Part shown: one piece after another, positions 19,482 to 28,158 of the stretch | Numbering within the stretch: position 1 is the first letter of the stretch | Layout: every line of letters starts with the position of its first letter | Source: an uncultured Collinsella sp. | Lineage (GTDB): Bacteria; Actinomycetota; Coriobacteriia; Coriobacteriales; Coriobacteriaceae | Reading direction: 5' to 3' | Assembly: GCA_934668875.1 (NCBI GenBank) | Contig: CAKUON010000002.1 | Location: forward strand, 62,001 to 126,000 | Length of the DNA: 64,000 nucleotides | The notes under the pieces: generated by a model | What the model was told of the DNA's origin: nothing | Databases searched by the model: none | Seen by the model: only the letters and a program-made list of their open reading frames with translations | Position numbers and translations under genes: made by a program

Positions 19482-20909
19482 TTAGGCCTCCATCTCGGCG
19501 AGCTCCTCCTTGGAGAAGCCGGCGACGAAGACGACGGCAGCGGCGATGACAAAGGAGATTGCCATACCGACGATAGCCCAGACGGTGTTCATCTGGCCAC
19601 CCTGCAGGTAGTTGGTGAAGACCAGGAAGTTGGAGGCACCACCGGCGAGGTAGTAGGTAACACCCATGAGGCCGGAGAACACAGCGCCGATAGCACCGCC
19701 GATGAACATACCGAACATGGTGCGACGGAAGCGCATGAGGATACCGAAGAGCGCGGGCTCGGTGACGCCGCCGGCGATGGCGGAGATGACGTAGCCCAGA
19801 GCGAGACCCTTCTCGTCGGGGTTCTTCATCTTGAGGAAGGCACCGAAGGCGCAGCCCCAGACAGCGGCCATAGCGCAGTTGGTGGAGACGAAGACGAAGG
19901 GATCGTAGCCGGCGGCGATGATCTGAACCTGAGCGAGCAGGATGACGGGCATGTGCATGCCGCAGACCACGAAGAGCTGCCAGAAGGCGCCGAGGACGGC
20001 CATGACGAGCAGGATGCCGATGCCACCCATGTCAGCGAGACCGAAGAGGGCGTTAGCGATGAGGCTACCGATCTCGTTGCCGAGCGGGGCGAGGACGATG
20101 AAGGCGATGGGGATGGTGACGATCATGGTGCAGAACGGCGTGAAGACCGTGGAGAGCACATCGGGCATGACCTTCTTAAAGAACTTCTCGACGAAGTAGA
20201 GGACCGGCACCGAAAGGATGATCGGCAGGACGGACTGCTGATAGTTTGCAGCGGCGATCTGGATGCCGTAGACGGAGATGATTCCGCCGCCATCCTGGGT
20301 CGCGACGCTCACGACGGACGGGGCCATGAGGGCGCCGCCGAGGAGCATGCCCAGAACCGGGGAGGCGCCGAGCTTCTTAGCAGCGGCATAGCCCAGGTAG
20401 ATGGGGATAAAGGTAAACGTGGCCTCGTACAGGGTGGTGTAGAGGAACGTGTAGGTCGGGTCGGTGTCGGAAAGGACGCCGAGCATGGTGGGGCCGAGGA
20501 CCGCAGCGATGGTGCGGAACAGACCGCCGGCCATGAGCAGCGGGATCAGCTGGGTCATGGAGCCCGACAGATAGTCGAGGATGATGTTGGGCAGGTTCTT
20601 GAGCTCGAACTTCTCCTTGGGAGCGTCGAGGTTCTCGTCGACCGCGGCACCCTGCTTGACGCCGGAGATGGCGACGAACTCGGCAAGCACCTTGGGCACG
20701 TTCTGGCCGATGATGACCTGGAGCTGGCTGCCGGAGAACTGGCAACCCAGAACACCCTTGACCTTCTTGATCTTCTCAACGTCGGCCTTGTTGTTGTCCT
20801 TGAGCGTCAGACGCAGGCGCGTCATGCAGTTGGTGGCGATGGTGACGTTTTCCGCACCGCCCACAAGCTCGAGGACATCGGTGGCAATCTGCTTGTTATC
20901 TACTGCCAT
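19482..20909 (-). CDS. PTS transporter subunit EIIBC (glucose/sucrose superfamily)
   Basis: A 475-residue fused PTS permease. The EIIB domain (residues 1-80) has the phosphorylated cysteine in ATNCMTRLRL (C28). The EIIC domain has about ten membrane segments and GGVTEPALFGI near residue 390, typical of beta-glucoside/sucrose/trehalose permeases. No EIIA domain is attached, so phosphate must come from an EIIA elsewhere. The start at 20909 follows GGGGAGGGG. The promoter region holds several GTTTAC boxes that fit a LacI-type operator. The substrate is unknown. Neighbours point to a plant glycoside. Confidence 0.92.
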   Translation of the reverse strand: MAVDNKQIATDVLELVGGAENVTIATNCMTRLRLTLKDNNKADVEKIKKVKGVLGCQFSGSQLQVIIGQNVPKVLAEFVAISGVKQGAAVDENLDAPKEKFELKNLPNIILDYLSGSMTQLIPLLMAGGLFRTIAAVLGPTMLGVLSDTDPTYTFLYTTLYEATFTFIPIYLGYAAAKKLGASPVLGMLLGGALMAPSVVSVATQDGGGIISVYGIQIAAANYQQSVLPIILSVPVLYFVEKFFKKVMPDVLSTVFTPFCTMIVTIPIAFIVLAPLGNEIGSLIANALFGLADMGGIGILLVMAVLGAFWQLFVVCGMHMPVILLAQVQIIAAGYDPFVFVSTNCAMAAVWGCAFGAFLKMKNPDEKGLALGYVISAIAGGVTEPALFGILMRFRRTMFGMFIGGAIGAVFSGLMGVTYYLAGGASNFLVFTNYLQGGQMNTVWAIVGMAISFVIAAAVVFVAGFSKEELAEMEA

Positions 20910-21399
20910 GGGACCCCTCCCCATTTCTTCGTGTGCCCACCCGTTTTGGCGCGGGCACGCCTTTGGCTCGGCGGCTATAACCCCTTACGGCTGCCGAACC
21001 CTTGGATACGCTTTCGTAAACAAAGTGTTTACTGAACGTTTACAGGCTTTAGTTTACACGGAATGCCTAATTTGTGGCAATTTTGCCGTTTGCCGTCCGG
21101 TGAACGGTAGGAAATCGGGGGTGAACGTATTTGAGTGGCAGGGGATTGTCTATTTACCGCATTATCGCTATATGCCTATTTACGTGGTCTTTTACTTTGA
21201 CTGACGCCTCTGTATTTTGTTCACTCGTCAACAAAAGCCCTGATAGATAGTAATAAACGACTGTTTAGTAGTTTGTTGAGTGTTCATTTAGACCGTTTAC
21301 CGAGTTTATCAGCCTGTTCTCTAATTCTGCATTACACTAAACATGTTTAGATTGTATTGCCGCAAGTGCCTGCCGCACGCGGCGCAAGGGAGGCAGCTT
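20910..21399. promoter_or_regulatory. Divergent control region between EIIBC and the esterase-like gene
   Basis: A 490-base, AT-richer region without genes. It contains GTAAAC-AAAGT-GTTTAC (21016-21032), further GTTTAC boxes at 21038-21043 and 21052-21057, TGTTTAGTAG at 21262-21271, and a perfect 14-base palindrome CTAAACATGTTTAG at 21337-21350, 50 bases before the esterase start. TGTTTAGTAG also occurs upstream of the FucI-type gene (57516-57525) and of the LacI gene (58792-58801). These are probable LacI-family operators. Confidence 0.6.
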
Positions 21400-22737
21400 A
21401 TGGAACTCAAATCGTGCACCTACGCAACCGTCACCAGCTTGGGTGACTTTGGCCCCTGGATCAGCAAGGTCGTGCTCGATTTGCCGTGCACCGTGCGCAC
21501 CAATGACGTCGACGCGAACTCCTTCCATATATATGTAGAGCGCCACGAGCGCTCGGGCGAGGTTCTGATGCGCAAGGAGCGCGGCGCCGACCACGCCGCG
21601 CCTTCCGTGGGCTACGTCGACGTGCTCGCCGCCTACCCGTGCGACGAAAACGGCCGCAAGCTCGCCTTTGGCACCCACGTGGCGCTCGAGGTCGCCGAGC
21701 AGCGCCTGACCAAGACCATCGAGGGCGGCGTGATGGGCTCGCGCATGCTCGATGACCAGCTGCGCATCACGCAGCTTGCAGCCCTTCCCGGCAACGACGG
21801 CGACGACCCCACCTGCGGCCTGATCTTCGACGCCTGCCGCGGCGACATCTGCCCTGCGCTCAAGGGCTGGAGCAACGCCACGCAAAAGACCGCTGTCAAC
21901 GGCATCGCACTCGAGTACGGCTTCTTTGAGCCGAGCTTTAAGGCCGAGGACTCGGCATGCTTCAATCCCTTCGCGCCCGAGGCCGCAGTCGTGCCCCAAA
22001 AGGCTCCGCTCGTGGTGTACCTGCACGGCGCCGGCGAGGGCAAGGGCGCCACGCAGGGCGAGGGTGCCACGCGCGCCTATATCGGCAACCGCGTGACGGC
22101 CATCAGCCAGGCGCAGATCCAGCGCTACTTTGGCGGCTTTGCCTGGGTGCTCGTGCCGCAGTCGCCCACGTTTTGGATGGACAACGGCGTCGAGCAGCTC
22201 GGCCGCTCCAACCAGAGCATCTACTCCCCCGTGCTCAAGGCGCTCATCGACGAGTTTGTTGCCGAGCATGCCGACCGCATCGACACCGACCGCATCGTGG
22301 TCGCCGGCCTTTCCAACGGCGGCTTTATGATGCTGCGCCTGTGCGCCGACTACCCCGATTTCTTCGCCGCAGGCCTTCCCTGCTGCGCGCCGTGGTACAA
22401 CGCCACGGATGAGGACGTCGCCGCGCTCGCCAAGACGCCGCTGTGGTTTACGCACTCCAAGGGCGACGAGCTCGTGGCTCCGCAGGAAACCGTGCTGCCG
22501 CTCACGGCTCGCCTGCGCGCTGCCGGCGCCAACGTGCACCTCACGTACTTTAGCCATGTCGAGGATCTGACCGGGCGCTACCGCGAGACCGACGGCTCGC
22601 CCAAGAAGACGTTCAACCACGGCGTGTGGACCCACCAATTCAACGACCTGTGTTATCAAGACTTCGACGGGGGCAACGTACTCATCGACGGCGAGCCGGT
22701 GGGCTGCTGGGAGTGGTCGGCCAGGGTCGACAGGTAA
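21400..22737 (+). CDS. Alpha/beta-hydrolase, esterase-like (prolyl oligopeptidase/CE1 type)
   Basis: A 445-residue protein. The C-terminal half is an alpha/beta hydrolase. It has APLVVYLHGAGEGKG (oxyanion region) near residue 204, the serine nucleophile in VVAGLSNGGFMML near 303-313, and a late histidine in NHGVWTHQF near 410. The N-terminal 170 residues form an extra domain that I do not recognise. There is no signal peptide. The start at 21400 follows AGGGAGG (21387-21393). It could deacylate or cleave an imported oligosaccharide or peptide. The shared control region with EIIBC supports sugar use. Confidence 0.82.
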   Translation: MELKSCTYATVTSLGDFGPWISKVVLDLPCTVRTNDVDANSFHIYVERHERSGEVLMRKERGADHAAPSVGYVDVLAAYPCDENGRKLAFGTHVALEVAEQRLTKTIEGGVMGSRMLDDQLRITQLAALPGNDGDDPTCGLIFDACRGDICPALKGWSNATQKTAVNGIALEYGFFEPSFKAEDSACFNPFAPEAAVVPQKAPLVVYLHGAGEGKGATQGEGATRAYIGNRVTAISQAQIQRYFGGFAWVLVPQSPTFWMDNGVEQLGRSNQSIYSPVLKALIDEFVAEHADRIDTDRIVVAGLSNGGFMMLRLCADYPDFFAAGLPCCAPWYNATDEDVAALAKTPLWFTHSKGDELVAPQETVLPLTARLRAAGANVHLTYFSHVEDLTGRYRETDGSPKKTFNHGVWTHQFNDLCYQDFDGGNVLIDGEPVGCWEWSARVDR

Positions 22738-22748
22738 ACCATCCCATC

Positions 22749-22871
22749 GCGGGGGCCGGGGTTTAGTTTTGCAAACGTCCTCGGGCATGCATGGGCTGGC
22801 GCTTTGCGCTTCGCGCTGCGCCTGCCCATGCCCCCTGCGGAATGTTTGCAAAACTAAACCCCGGTCCCCGC
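22749..22871. repeat. Long nested hairpin H2
   Basis: A 28-base arm (22749-22776, with GGTTTAGTTTTGCAAAC inside) pairs with 22844-22871 with one wobble. The interior holds GGGCATG/CATGCCC (22783-22789 with 22828-22834) and a GCGC-TTT-GCGC tip. It lies between two same-strand genes and could act as a terminator or RNA processing site. The plan is the same as at 6866-6964 and 52609-52708. Confidence 0.75.
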
Positions 22872-22999
22872 TGCGTTGACGTTGCTGAGACCCTGGCCGG
22901 CCGCTTCCGGCGGCACGCCGGGTCGGTGGCGATGAGGGCGTGGGTCCCGTCTTGCCTTGCGCGTAACTGGCTGAAATGATTTTGGTTGGAGCTGTTCTT

Positions 23000-24511
23000 A
23001 TGTCCCAGAATTTGACTCGGGTGATTGTTACTACTGATATGGAAGTCGATGATATGAACTCGCTCGTTCATTTGGCTCTGTATCTTAACTTGCTTGACGT
23101 GCAGGCTGTGGTGTATACGGCTTCGCAGTATCACTTTCTTGGGGATGGGGTTCACACGCTCGGCGAGGTGAATCCGCATTGGCGGACCAAGGGGCGTCGT
23201 TCCTATGAGTGGGATGTTGTGCCCCATGAGCCTGATCCGCTGGCTGGGGAGCTTCTTGAGTATCGGCCGTTTCCTGAGCACTGGATTGAGAGTCTCTGGA
23301 GCAATGAGTATGCCCAGGCTTGGCCTCAGCTGCAGGCGAATGCGGACGCTGCCGGTGAGCCGGCGTTTCCCACGCCGGCTCAGATGATTGAGCGTACGTT
23401 TGTAGGCAACGTTGCCTTTGAGGGTGATGTGCTCGAGGAGACTGAGGGCTCGCGCGTGATTGCTCAAGCGATTTTGGATGATGATCCGCGCACGCTTTGG
23501 CTGCTCAGTTGGGGCGGCATGAACACGATCGTTCGCGCCCTGATGAGTATTGCTGAGCGATATCGCGATACGCCTGAGTGGCCTTCTGTGCAGCAGCGTG
23601 TCTATCAGAAGGTGCGTGTGATGGGCGTTGCCGATGGCGTGGGGCAGGACAATTCTTGGCTCGACCATGGACGCGAGCTTTTTCCCGAGCTCATCTTTTG
23701 GTGCGTGCCCTATATGTACGGCGGCTACGTTGATGCCAAGATGGCTCAGCCCGATACGCTGCCGCTGTTTCAGGCTCCCTGGCCTGCACAGAATCTCACC
23801 CAAGGCAACGGCCCCCTTATGGCGCGCTATATGCTCTACGGCGATGGCAAGGTGTACGAAAACGAGCCCGAGCGATTCCAGTTTGGCAAGCATGCCCGCT
23901 TGGATTGGGGCTTGGAAGGCATGCCCGCGATGCAGTTTGAGCGCGGCGATTTTATGGCCGAGGGCGACAGCATGACCTATATCCCCCTGCTGCCGTTTGG
24001 CCTGCGTGGTATTGATAATCGTGACTTTGATACGCTGCTCGGCCGCATGTTTCTGGACGGACATCCCGATTCGGATGCGCCTGCCGGTTTTGCCGCTATG
24101 GGCGCGTCGGTGGAGGGCAACCCGAACCCATATCTGCGCGCTTATCAGGAAGACTTTGCCGCTCGAGCACAGTGGTGCGCGCATGAGCCGGCGTCCTGTT
24201 CGCATCCGGCGCATGTTGTTGAGGCTACGGCCGACCGCAGCGCCGCGGCCGGTGAGCGTGTTGACCTTGTCGCAACCATCGTCGACCCCGATAGCAAGGG
24301 CTTCGACGCGCATTGGGATGTCGCGGTGGAACCGTCGCGCTATGCAGGCGCTCAGAATCTGTCACTGTGGCAGGAATGCGCCGCGAACACCACCTTCACC
24401 GTGCCCGCCGACGCCCAGCCCGGAGACCGCTTCGTGCTCACCCTCAGCGTGCAAACCAGTGCCAAGCGCCCCTGCACCCGCTACGCCCAGGTCGCTATTA
24501 CTGTCGCGTAG
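23000..24511 (+). CDS. DUF1593 nucleoside-hydrolase-like protein
   Basis: A 503-residue protein. The N-terminal domain begins RVIVTTDMEVDDMNSLVHL, the acidic metal-binding start of the nucleoside hydrolase fold. In DUF1593 (Sde182-like) proteins this domain is joined to a C-terminal Ig-like domain, here from about residue 400 (ADRSAAAGERVDLVATIVDP). Later motifs WLLSWGGMNTIVRAL and WLDHGRELFPELIF fit the family. There is no signal peptide. The start at 23000 follows GGTTGGAG. The substrate is not established for this family; carbohydrate or nucleoside hydrolysis is possible. Confidence 0.82.
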   Translation: MSQNLTRVIVTTDMEVDDMNSLVHLALYLNLLDVQAVVYTASQYHFLGDGVHTLGEVNPHWRTKGRRSYEWDVVPHEPDPLAGELLEYRPFPEHWIESLWSNEYAQAWPQLQANADAAGEPAFPTPAQMIERTFVGNVAFEGDVLEETEGSRVIAQAILDDDPRTLWLLSWGGMNTIVRALMSIAERYRDTPEWPSVQQRVYQKVRVMGVADGVGQDNSWLDHGRELFPELIFWCVPYMYGGYVDAKMAQPDTLPLFQAPWPAQNLTQGNGPLMARYMLYGDGKVYENEPERFQFGKHARLDWGLEGMPAMQFERGDFMAEGDSMTYIPLLPFGLRGIDNRDFDTLLGRMFLDGHPDSDAPAGFAAMGASVEGNPNPYLRAYQEDFAARAQWCAHEPASCSHPAHVVEATADRSAAAGERVDLVATIVDPDSKGFDAHWDVAVEPSRYAGAQNLSLWQECAANTTFTVPADAQPGDRFVLTLSVQTSAKRPCTRYAQVAITVA

Positions 24512-24534
24512 CAGGCGACAGGCCCACATTCGGC

Positions 24535-24582
24535 AAGGAGTGTCCCCAGCTGCCGGCAGGAAAGGAACGTCCCTAAGTGCCG
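24535..24582. repeat. 48-bp dispersed repeat, copy 2
   Basis: Matches 6774-6821 with about five mismatches. Two GTCCC-loop hairpins share the central TGCCGGCA. It is the first feature after the DUF1593 stop. Confidence 0.65.
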
Positions 24583-24657
24583 GGTGAAAATGGGCCATGT
24601 GTCCCAGTTGTGGAGACCTCTTGAGCCGTCTGGGTATCGTGAAAGATCGCGCGCTCC

Positions 24658-24698
24658 CCCATCATCAAAAGTGACACACGCTACCTGTTGATGGGAGG
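24658..24698 (+). promoter_or_regulatory. Hairpin partly covering the DUF4428 ribosome-binding site
   Basis: CCCATCA (24658-24664) can pair with TGATGGG (24690-24696), which includes part of the GGGAGG ribosome-binding site before the start at 24704. It could reduce translation. Not tested. Confidence 0.3.
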
Positions 24699-24703
24699 CA
24701 ACC

Positions 24704-25441
24704 ATGGGCTTCTTTGACAAGATGTTCGAGAAGAAAGAGTGCGCGATTTGCGGTACCGAGCTAGGACTTCTAGGTAAGACCAAGATCAACGAAGGCTACC
24801 TGTGCAAAGAATGCGTCGGCAAGCTCTCCCCCTTCTTTGGCGGTTATCGCTCTAGCACCGCGGACGACATTCGCGAGCAGCTCGCCTATCGCGAGGCCAA
24901 TGCCGAGCGCTTGGCATCGTTCAATCCCACGCGAACGCTCTCGGCCGGGCGCACCAATATTATGCTCGACGAAGACGCGGGCCTGCTGATCATTACATCG
25001 CAGACGCGCTGGCGCGACGCCAACCCCGACATCATCGAGTTTTCGCAGGTGCTCGGCTGCGATATGGATATCGATGAGCACCGCACCGAGATCTATCGCG
25101 AGACCAAGGACGGCGAGCGCGAGAGTTATGACCCGCCGCGCTACGACCTGGATTACGACTTCAATCTGACCATCCACGTCAACACGCCGTACTTTACCGA
25201 GATCGACCTGCGCGTGAACGACTCCACCATTGAGCAGCGCGGGTCCATCGAGTACCGCGAGGCCAAACGCCAGGCAACCGAAGTCCGCGACGCGCTGGTG
25301 CAGCTGCGTCAGGAGACGCGCGACAGCGTCGTTGCCGCTAAGGCCCCCAAGACCGCGGTCACTTGCCCCTTCTGCGGTGCCACCACTATTCCCGATGCCA
25401 GTGGGCGCTGCGAATACTGCGGCGGCGCCATCGGCGCATAG
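24704..25441 (+). CDS. DUF4428 and zinc-ribbon protein
   Basis: A 245-residue protein. The N-terminal DUF4428-type treble-clef has CAICGTELGLLGK and LCKECVGKL (residues 13-40). A central domain follows (RTNIMLDEDAGLLIITSQTR), of the kind seen with DUF4428. A final ribbon CPFCGATT...CEYCGG ends the chain. There is no membrane segment. It starts a same-strand run with a YdjG-like and a YdjI-like gene. It probably works with them at the membrane, by analogy to the Bacillus ydjGHI set. Confidence 0.85.
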   Translation: MGFFDKMFEKKECAICGTELGLLGKTKINEGYLCKECVGKLSPFFGGYRSSTADDIREQLAYREANAERLASFNPTRTLSAGRTNIMLDEDAGLLIITSQTRWRDANPDIIEFSQVLGCDMDIDEHRTEIYRETKDGERESYDPPRYDLDYDFNLTIHVNTPYFTEIDLRVNDSTIEQRGSIEYREAKRQATEVRDALVQLRQETRDSVVAAKAPKTAVTCPFCGATTIPDASGRCEYCGGAIGA

Positions 25442-25465
25442 CCCCCGGCACGGAAAGGACCGATC

Positions 25466-26788
25466 ATGGCCTTCGAAAGCGTTAACTATCAGTGCCCTGC
25501 CTGCGGCGGCCCGCTGCATTTTGCCAGCGCCGAGCAAAAGCTCGTCTGCGACTACTGCGACTCGCGTTTTGAAGTAGAAGAAGTCGAGGCTCTCTATCGC
25601 GAGCGCCAGGACAAGGCAGATGCCAAAGCCGATGCGGCGGCCGCAACATCCAAGCCTGCATCCGACGATGCGGTGCAGGAGCTTGCCGAAAACGCCGGCT
25701 ATATCTGCTCGTCGTGTGGCGCCGAGCTGATTTCGGACGGCACCGTCGCCGTCACCACCTGCCCGTACTGTGGCAATCCCGCCGTGGCACCCGGCCAGCT
25801 CTCGGGCGACTTCTCCCCCGACCTGGTAATCCCGTTTAAGCTCGGGCGCGACGACGTCATGACCGCACTCAAGGAGCACTACAAGGGCAAGATCTTGCTG
25901 CCCAAGAGCTTTGTCACCGGCAACCACATCGACGAGGTCCAAGGCGTCTATGTTCCGTTTTGGCTCTACGGCGCCCGCGTGGACGGCGAAGTGTACTTTG
26001 ACGCAACCAACGAGACCGTGACCGAGGAATCCGACCGCACCGTCACGACCACCGACCACTACGATGCCTACCGTAAGGGCAATATCTCGTTTGAGCGCGT
26101 GCCCGTCGACGGATCGTCCAAGATGCCCGACGGCCACATGGACGCCATCGAGCCGTTTGACTACGACGCGCTGCGCCCGTTCTCGGTCGCCTACATGCCC
26201 GGCTACATCGCCAACCGCTACGACGAAGACTGCGAAACCTGCAAGGCGCGTGCCGAGCGCCGCATGGAGGAGAGCACGATCTCGGCCCTGCGCGAGACCG
26301 TTGTCGACGAATACGACGACGCCACGGTCGAAAGCAAGCAGCTCGACTACACCTGGGAAGACAGCGACTACGCCCTGTTCCCCGTCTGGATGCTCTCCAC
26401 CTCGTGGAACGGCAAGAGCTACCTGTTTGCCATGAACGGCCAGACCGGCCGTATGGTCGGCGAGCTCCCCTGTTCAAAGCCCAAGCTCGCCATCGCCTCG
26501 GTGCTGTTCTTTGTGATCGGATTTGTCCTCTCCCAGATTCTCTTTATGGGCGAGAACGCCTTCGATCCGGATTACCTCGCCTTTGATATCGAGGGCATCC
26601 TCATCAACATCATCGCGCCGCTGATCATCGTGATTATCGGAGACGTGCTACTGGTAGGCCAGCTCAAGACGGCCAACGAGGCCACCCACGCCGACGAGTA
26701 CTGCGGCGAGCTCGACCTGACCGAGAAGCACGACACCTTCAGCCACACCGAGACCACCGTTGTCATGAAAGACGACAAGGACGACTAA
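25466..26788 (+). CDS. YdjG-like zinc-ribbon membrane protein
   Basis: A 440-residue protein. The first ribbon YQCPACGGPLHFASAEQ...LVCDYCDSRFEVEEVE (residues 8-45) closely follows the YdjG pattern. A second ribbon ICSSCGAELI...TTCPYCGNPA lies near 85-110. A globular part follows, then two membrane segments near residues 345-370 and 380-400. Such proteins are often misnamed PriA-like. In Bacillus subtilis YdjG and YdjH anchor PspA at the membrane. The neighbouring SPFH gene is the YdjI counterpart. No PspA gene is seen here. Confidence 0.85.
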   Translation: MAFESVNYQCPACGGPLHFASAEQKLVCDYCDSRFEVEEVEALYRERQDKADAKADAAAATSKPASDDAVQELAENAGYICSSCGAELISDGTVAVTTCPYCGNPAVAPGQLSGDFSPDLVIPFKLGRDDVMTALKEHYKGKILLPKSFVTGNHIDEVQGVYVPFWLYGARVDGEVYFDATNETVTEESDRTVTTTDHYDAYRKGNISFERVPVDGSSKMPDGHMDAIEPFDYDALRPFSVAYMPGYIANRYDEDCETCKARAERRMEESTISALRETVVDEYDDATVESKQLDYTWEDSDYALFPVWMLSTSWNGKSYLFAMNGQTGRMVGELPCSKPKLAIASVLFFVIGFVLSQILFMGENAFDPDYLAFDIEGILINIIAPLIIVIIGDVLLVGQLKTANEATHADEYCGELDLTEKHDTFSHTETTVVMKDDKDD

Positions 26789-26836
26789 GCAATCCAACCA
26801 ATACCACCCGGCCTTTGACGAGAAAGGAAGATCACC

Positions 26837-28078
26837 ATGGGACTCTTGAAAGCTGGATTGGGAGCTGCCGGCGGCGTCATGGCCGACCAGTGGAAGGAAT
26901 TTATCTACTGCGAATCGATGCCTGCTGACGTCTTGGCCTGCAAGGGCAGCAAACGCACCGGTGGCCGCAGCTCCAACACGCGCGGCGAGGACAACGTCAT
27001 CTCCAACGGCTCCGTCATCGCCGTCAACGACGGCCAGGGCATGCTCGTGGTGCAAAACGGCAAGATCATCGAAGTCGCACTGGAGCCCGGTGAGTTCGTC
27101 TTCGATACCGGCAGCGAGCCGAGCGTCTTTAGCGGCAACCTAGGCGATTCCATCAAGGAGACCTTCGCCAATATCGGCAGCCGCTTTACCTTTGGCGGCG
27201 ACGCGGGCAAGGACCAGCGCGTCTACTTCATCAACACCAAGGAGATCATCGGCAACAAGTACGGCACCGCCTCGCCCGTGCCCTTCCGCGTGGTCGATAA
27301 CAACATTGGCCTGGACGTTGACATCTCCGTGCGCTGCAACGGCGAGTACTCGTACCGCATCACCAACCCGCTGCTGTTCTACACCAACGTGTGCGGCAAC
27401 GTGACCGATAGCTACACGCGCGATAAGATCGACAGCCAGCTTAAGTCCGAGCTGCTCACCGCCCTGCAGCCCGCCTTTGCCAAGATCTCGGAAATGGGCA
27501 TCCGCTACAGCGCCATCCCCGGCCACACCACCGAGCTCGCCCGCGCGCTCAACGAGGTCCTCTCTGCCGATTGGCGTGACCTGCGCGGCGTCGAGATTGT
27601 GAGCTTTGGCGTCAACTCTATCGCCGCCTCACAAGAGGACGAGCAGATGATCAAGGATCTGCAGAAAGCCGCGGTCATGCGCGATCCCACCATGGCGGCA
27701 GCCAACATTGCCAGCGCCCAGAGCGACGCAATGCGCGCGGCAGCCGCCAACCCCAACGGCGCGATGGCAGGCTTTATGGGCATGGGCATGGCAGGTGGCA
27801 TGGGCGGCATGAACGCCAGCCAGCTGTTCGCCGCCGGCCAGGCACAGCAGCAGGCCGCCCCGCAGCCGGCTCCGGCACCCGCTCCCGCACCGGCTCCTGC
27901 CGCTGCCCCCGCGGCCGGCACATGGACCTGCAGCTGCGGTGCCACCAACACCGGCAAGTTCTGCTCCGAGTGTGGCAGTCCCGCACCCGCCCCGGCACCG
28001 GCCAAGTGGTTCTGCCCCAACTGCGGCAGCGAAAACGGCGGCAAGTTCTGCAGCAACTGCGGAACGCCCAGGCCCTAG
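26837..28078 (+). CDS. YdjI-like SPFH-domain protein (virion core protein type) with zinc ribbons
   Basis: A 413-residue protein. The opening GGVMADQWKEFIYCESMPAD (residues about 13-32) is the family signature. The SPFH (band 7) domain runs to about residue 280. Then come an alanine/glycine/methionine stretch, a proline-alanine linker (about 335-360) and two ribbons (CSCGATNTGKFCSECG and CPNCGSENGGKFCSNCG). It should form membrane-associated scaffolds. The start follows GAAAGGAAG. It lies 48 bases after the YdjG-like gene and is likely in the same operon. Confidence 0.88.
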   Translation: MGLLKAGLGAAGGVMADQWKEFIYCESMPADVLACKGSKRTGGRSSNTRGEDNVISNGSVIAVNDGQGMLVVQNGKIIEVALEPGEFVFDTGSEPSVFSGNLGDSIKETFANIGSRFTFGGDAGKDQRVYFINTKEIIGNKYGTASPVPFRVVDNNIGLDVDISVRCNGEYSYRITNPLLFYTNVCGNVTDSYTRDKIDSQLKSELLTALQPAFAKISEMGIRYSAIPGHTTELARALNEVLSADWRDLRGVEIVSFGVNSIAASQEDEQMIKDLQKAAVMRDPTMAAANIASAQSDAMRAAAANPNGAMAGFMGMGMAGGMGGMNASQLFAAGQAQQQAAPQPAPAPAPAPAPAAAPAAGTWTCSCGATNTGKFCSECGSPAPAPAPAKWFCPNCGSENGGKFCSNCGTPRP

Positions 28079-28158
28079 CCCCTCTATCTGGTAATTGGCG
28101 GGGGATCCGCCACCCCCGCATTTGCTTCTATGGGTTTCGTTCGATAAAGGAGGACACC

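Noticed and set aside
19461..21035. 524-codon plus-strand frame rich in Asp, Gly and His
   Set aside because: Antisense to the PTS EIIBC gene. Acidic low-complexity composition is the mirror of membrane-protein codons.
22763..24313. 516-codon minus-strand frame
   Set aside because: Antisense to the DUF1593 gene, with no motif and no ribosome-binding site.
24770..26137. 455-codon minus-strand frame
   Set aside because: Antisense to the DUF4428 and YdjG-like genes, which carry matching zinc ribbons.
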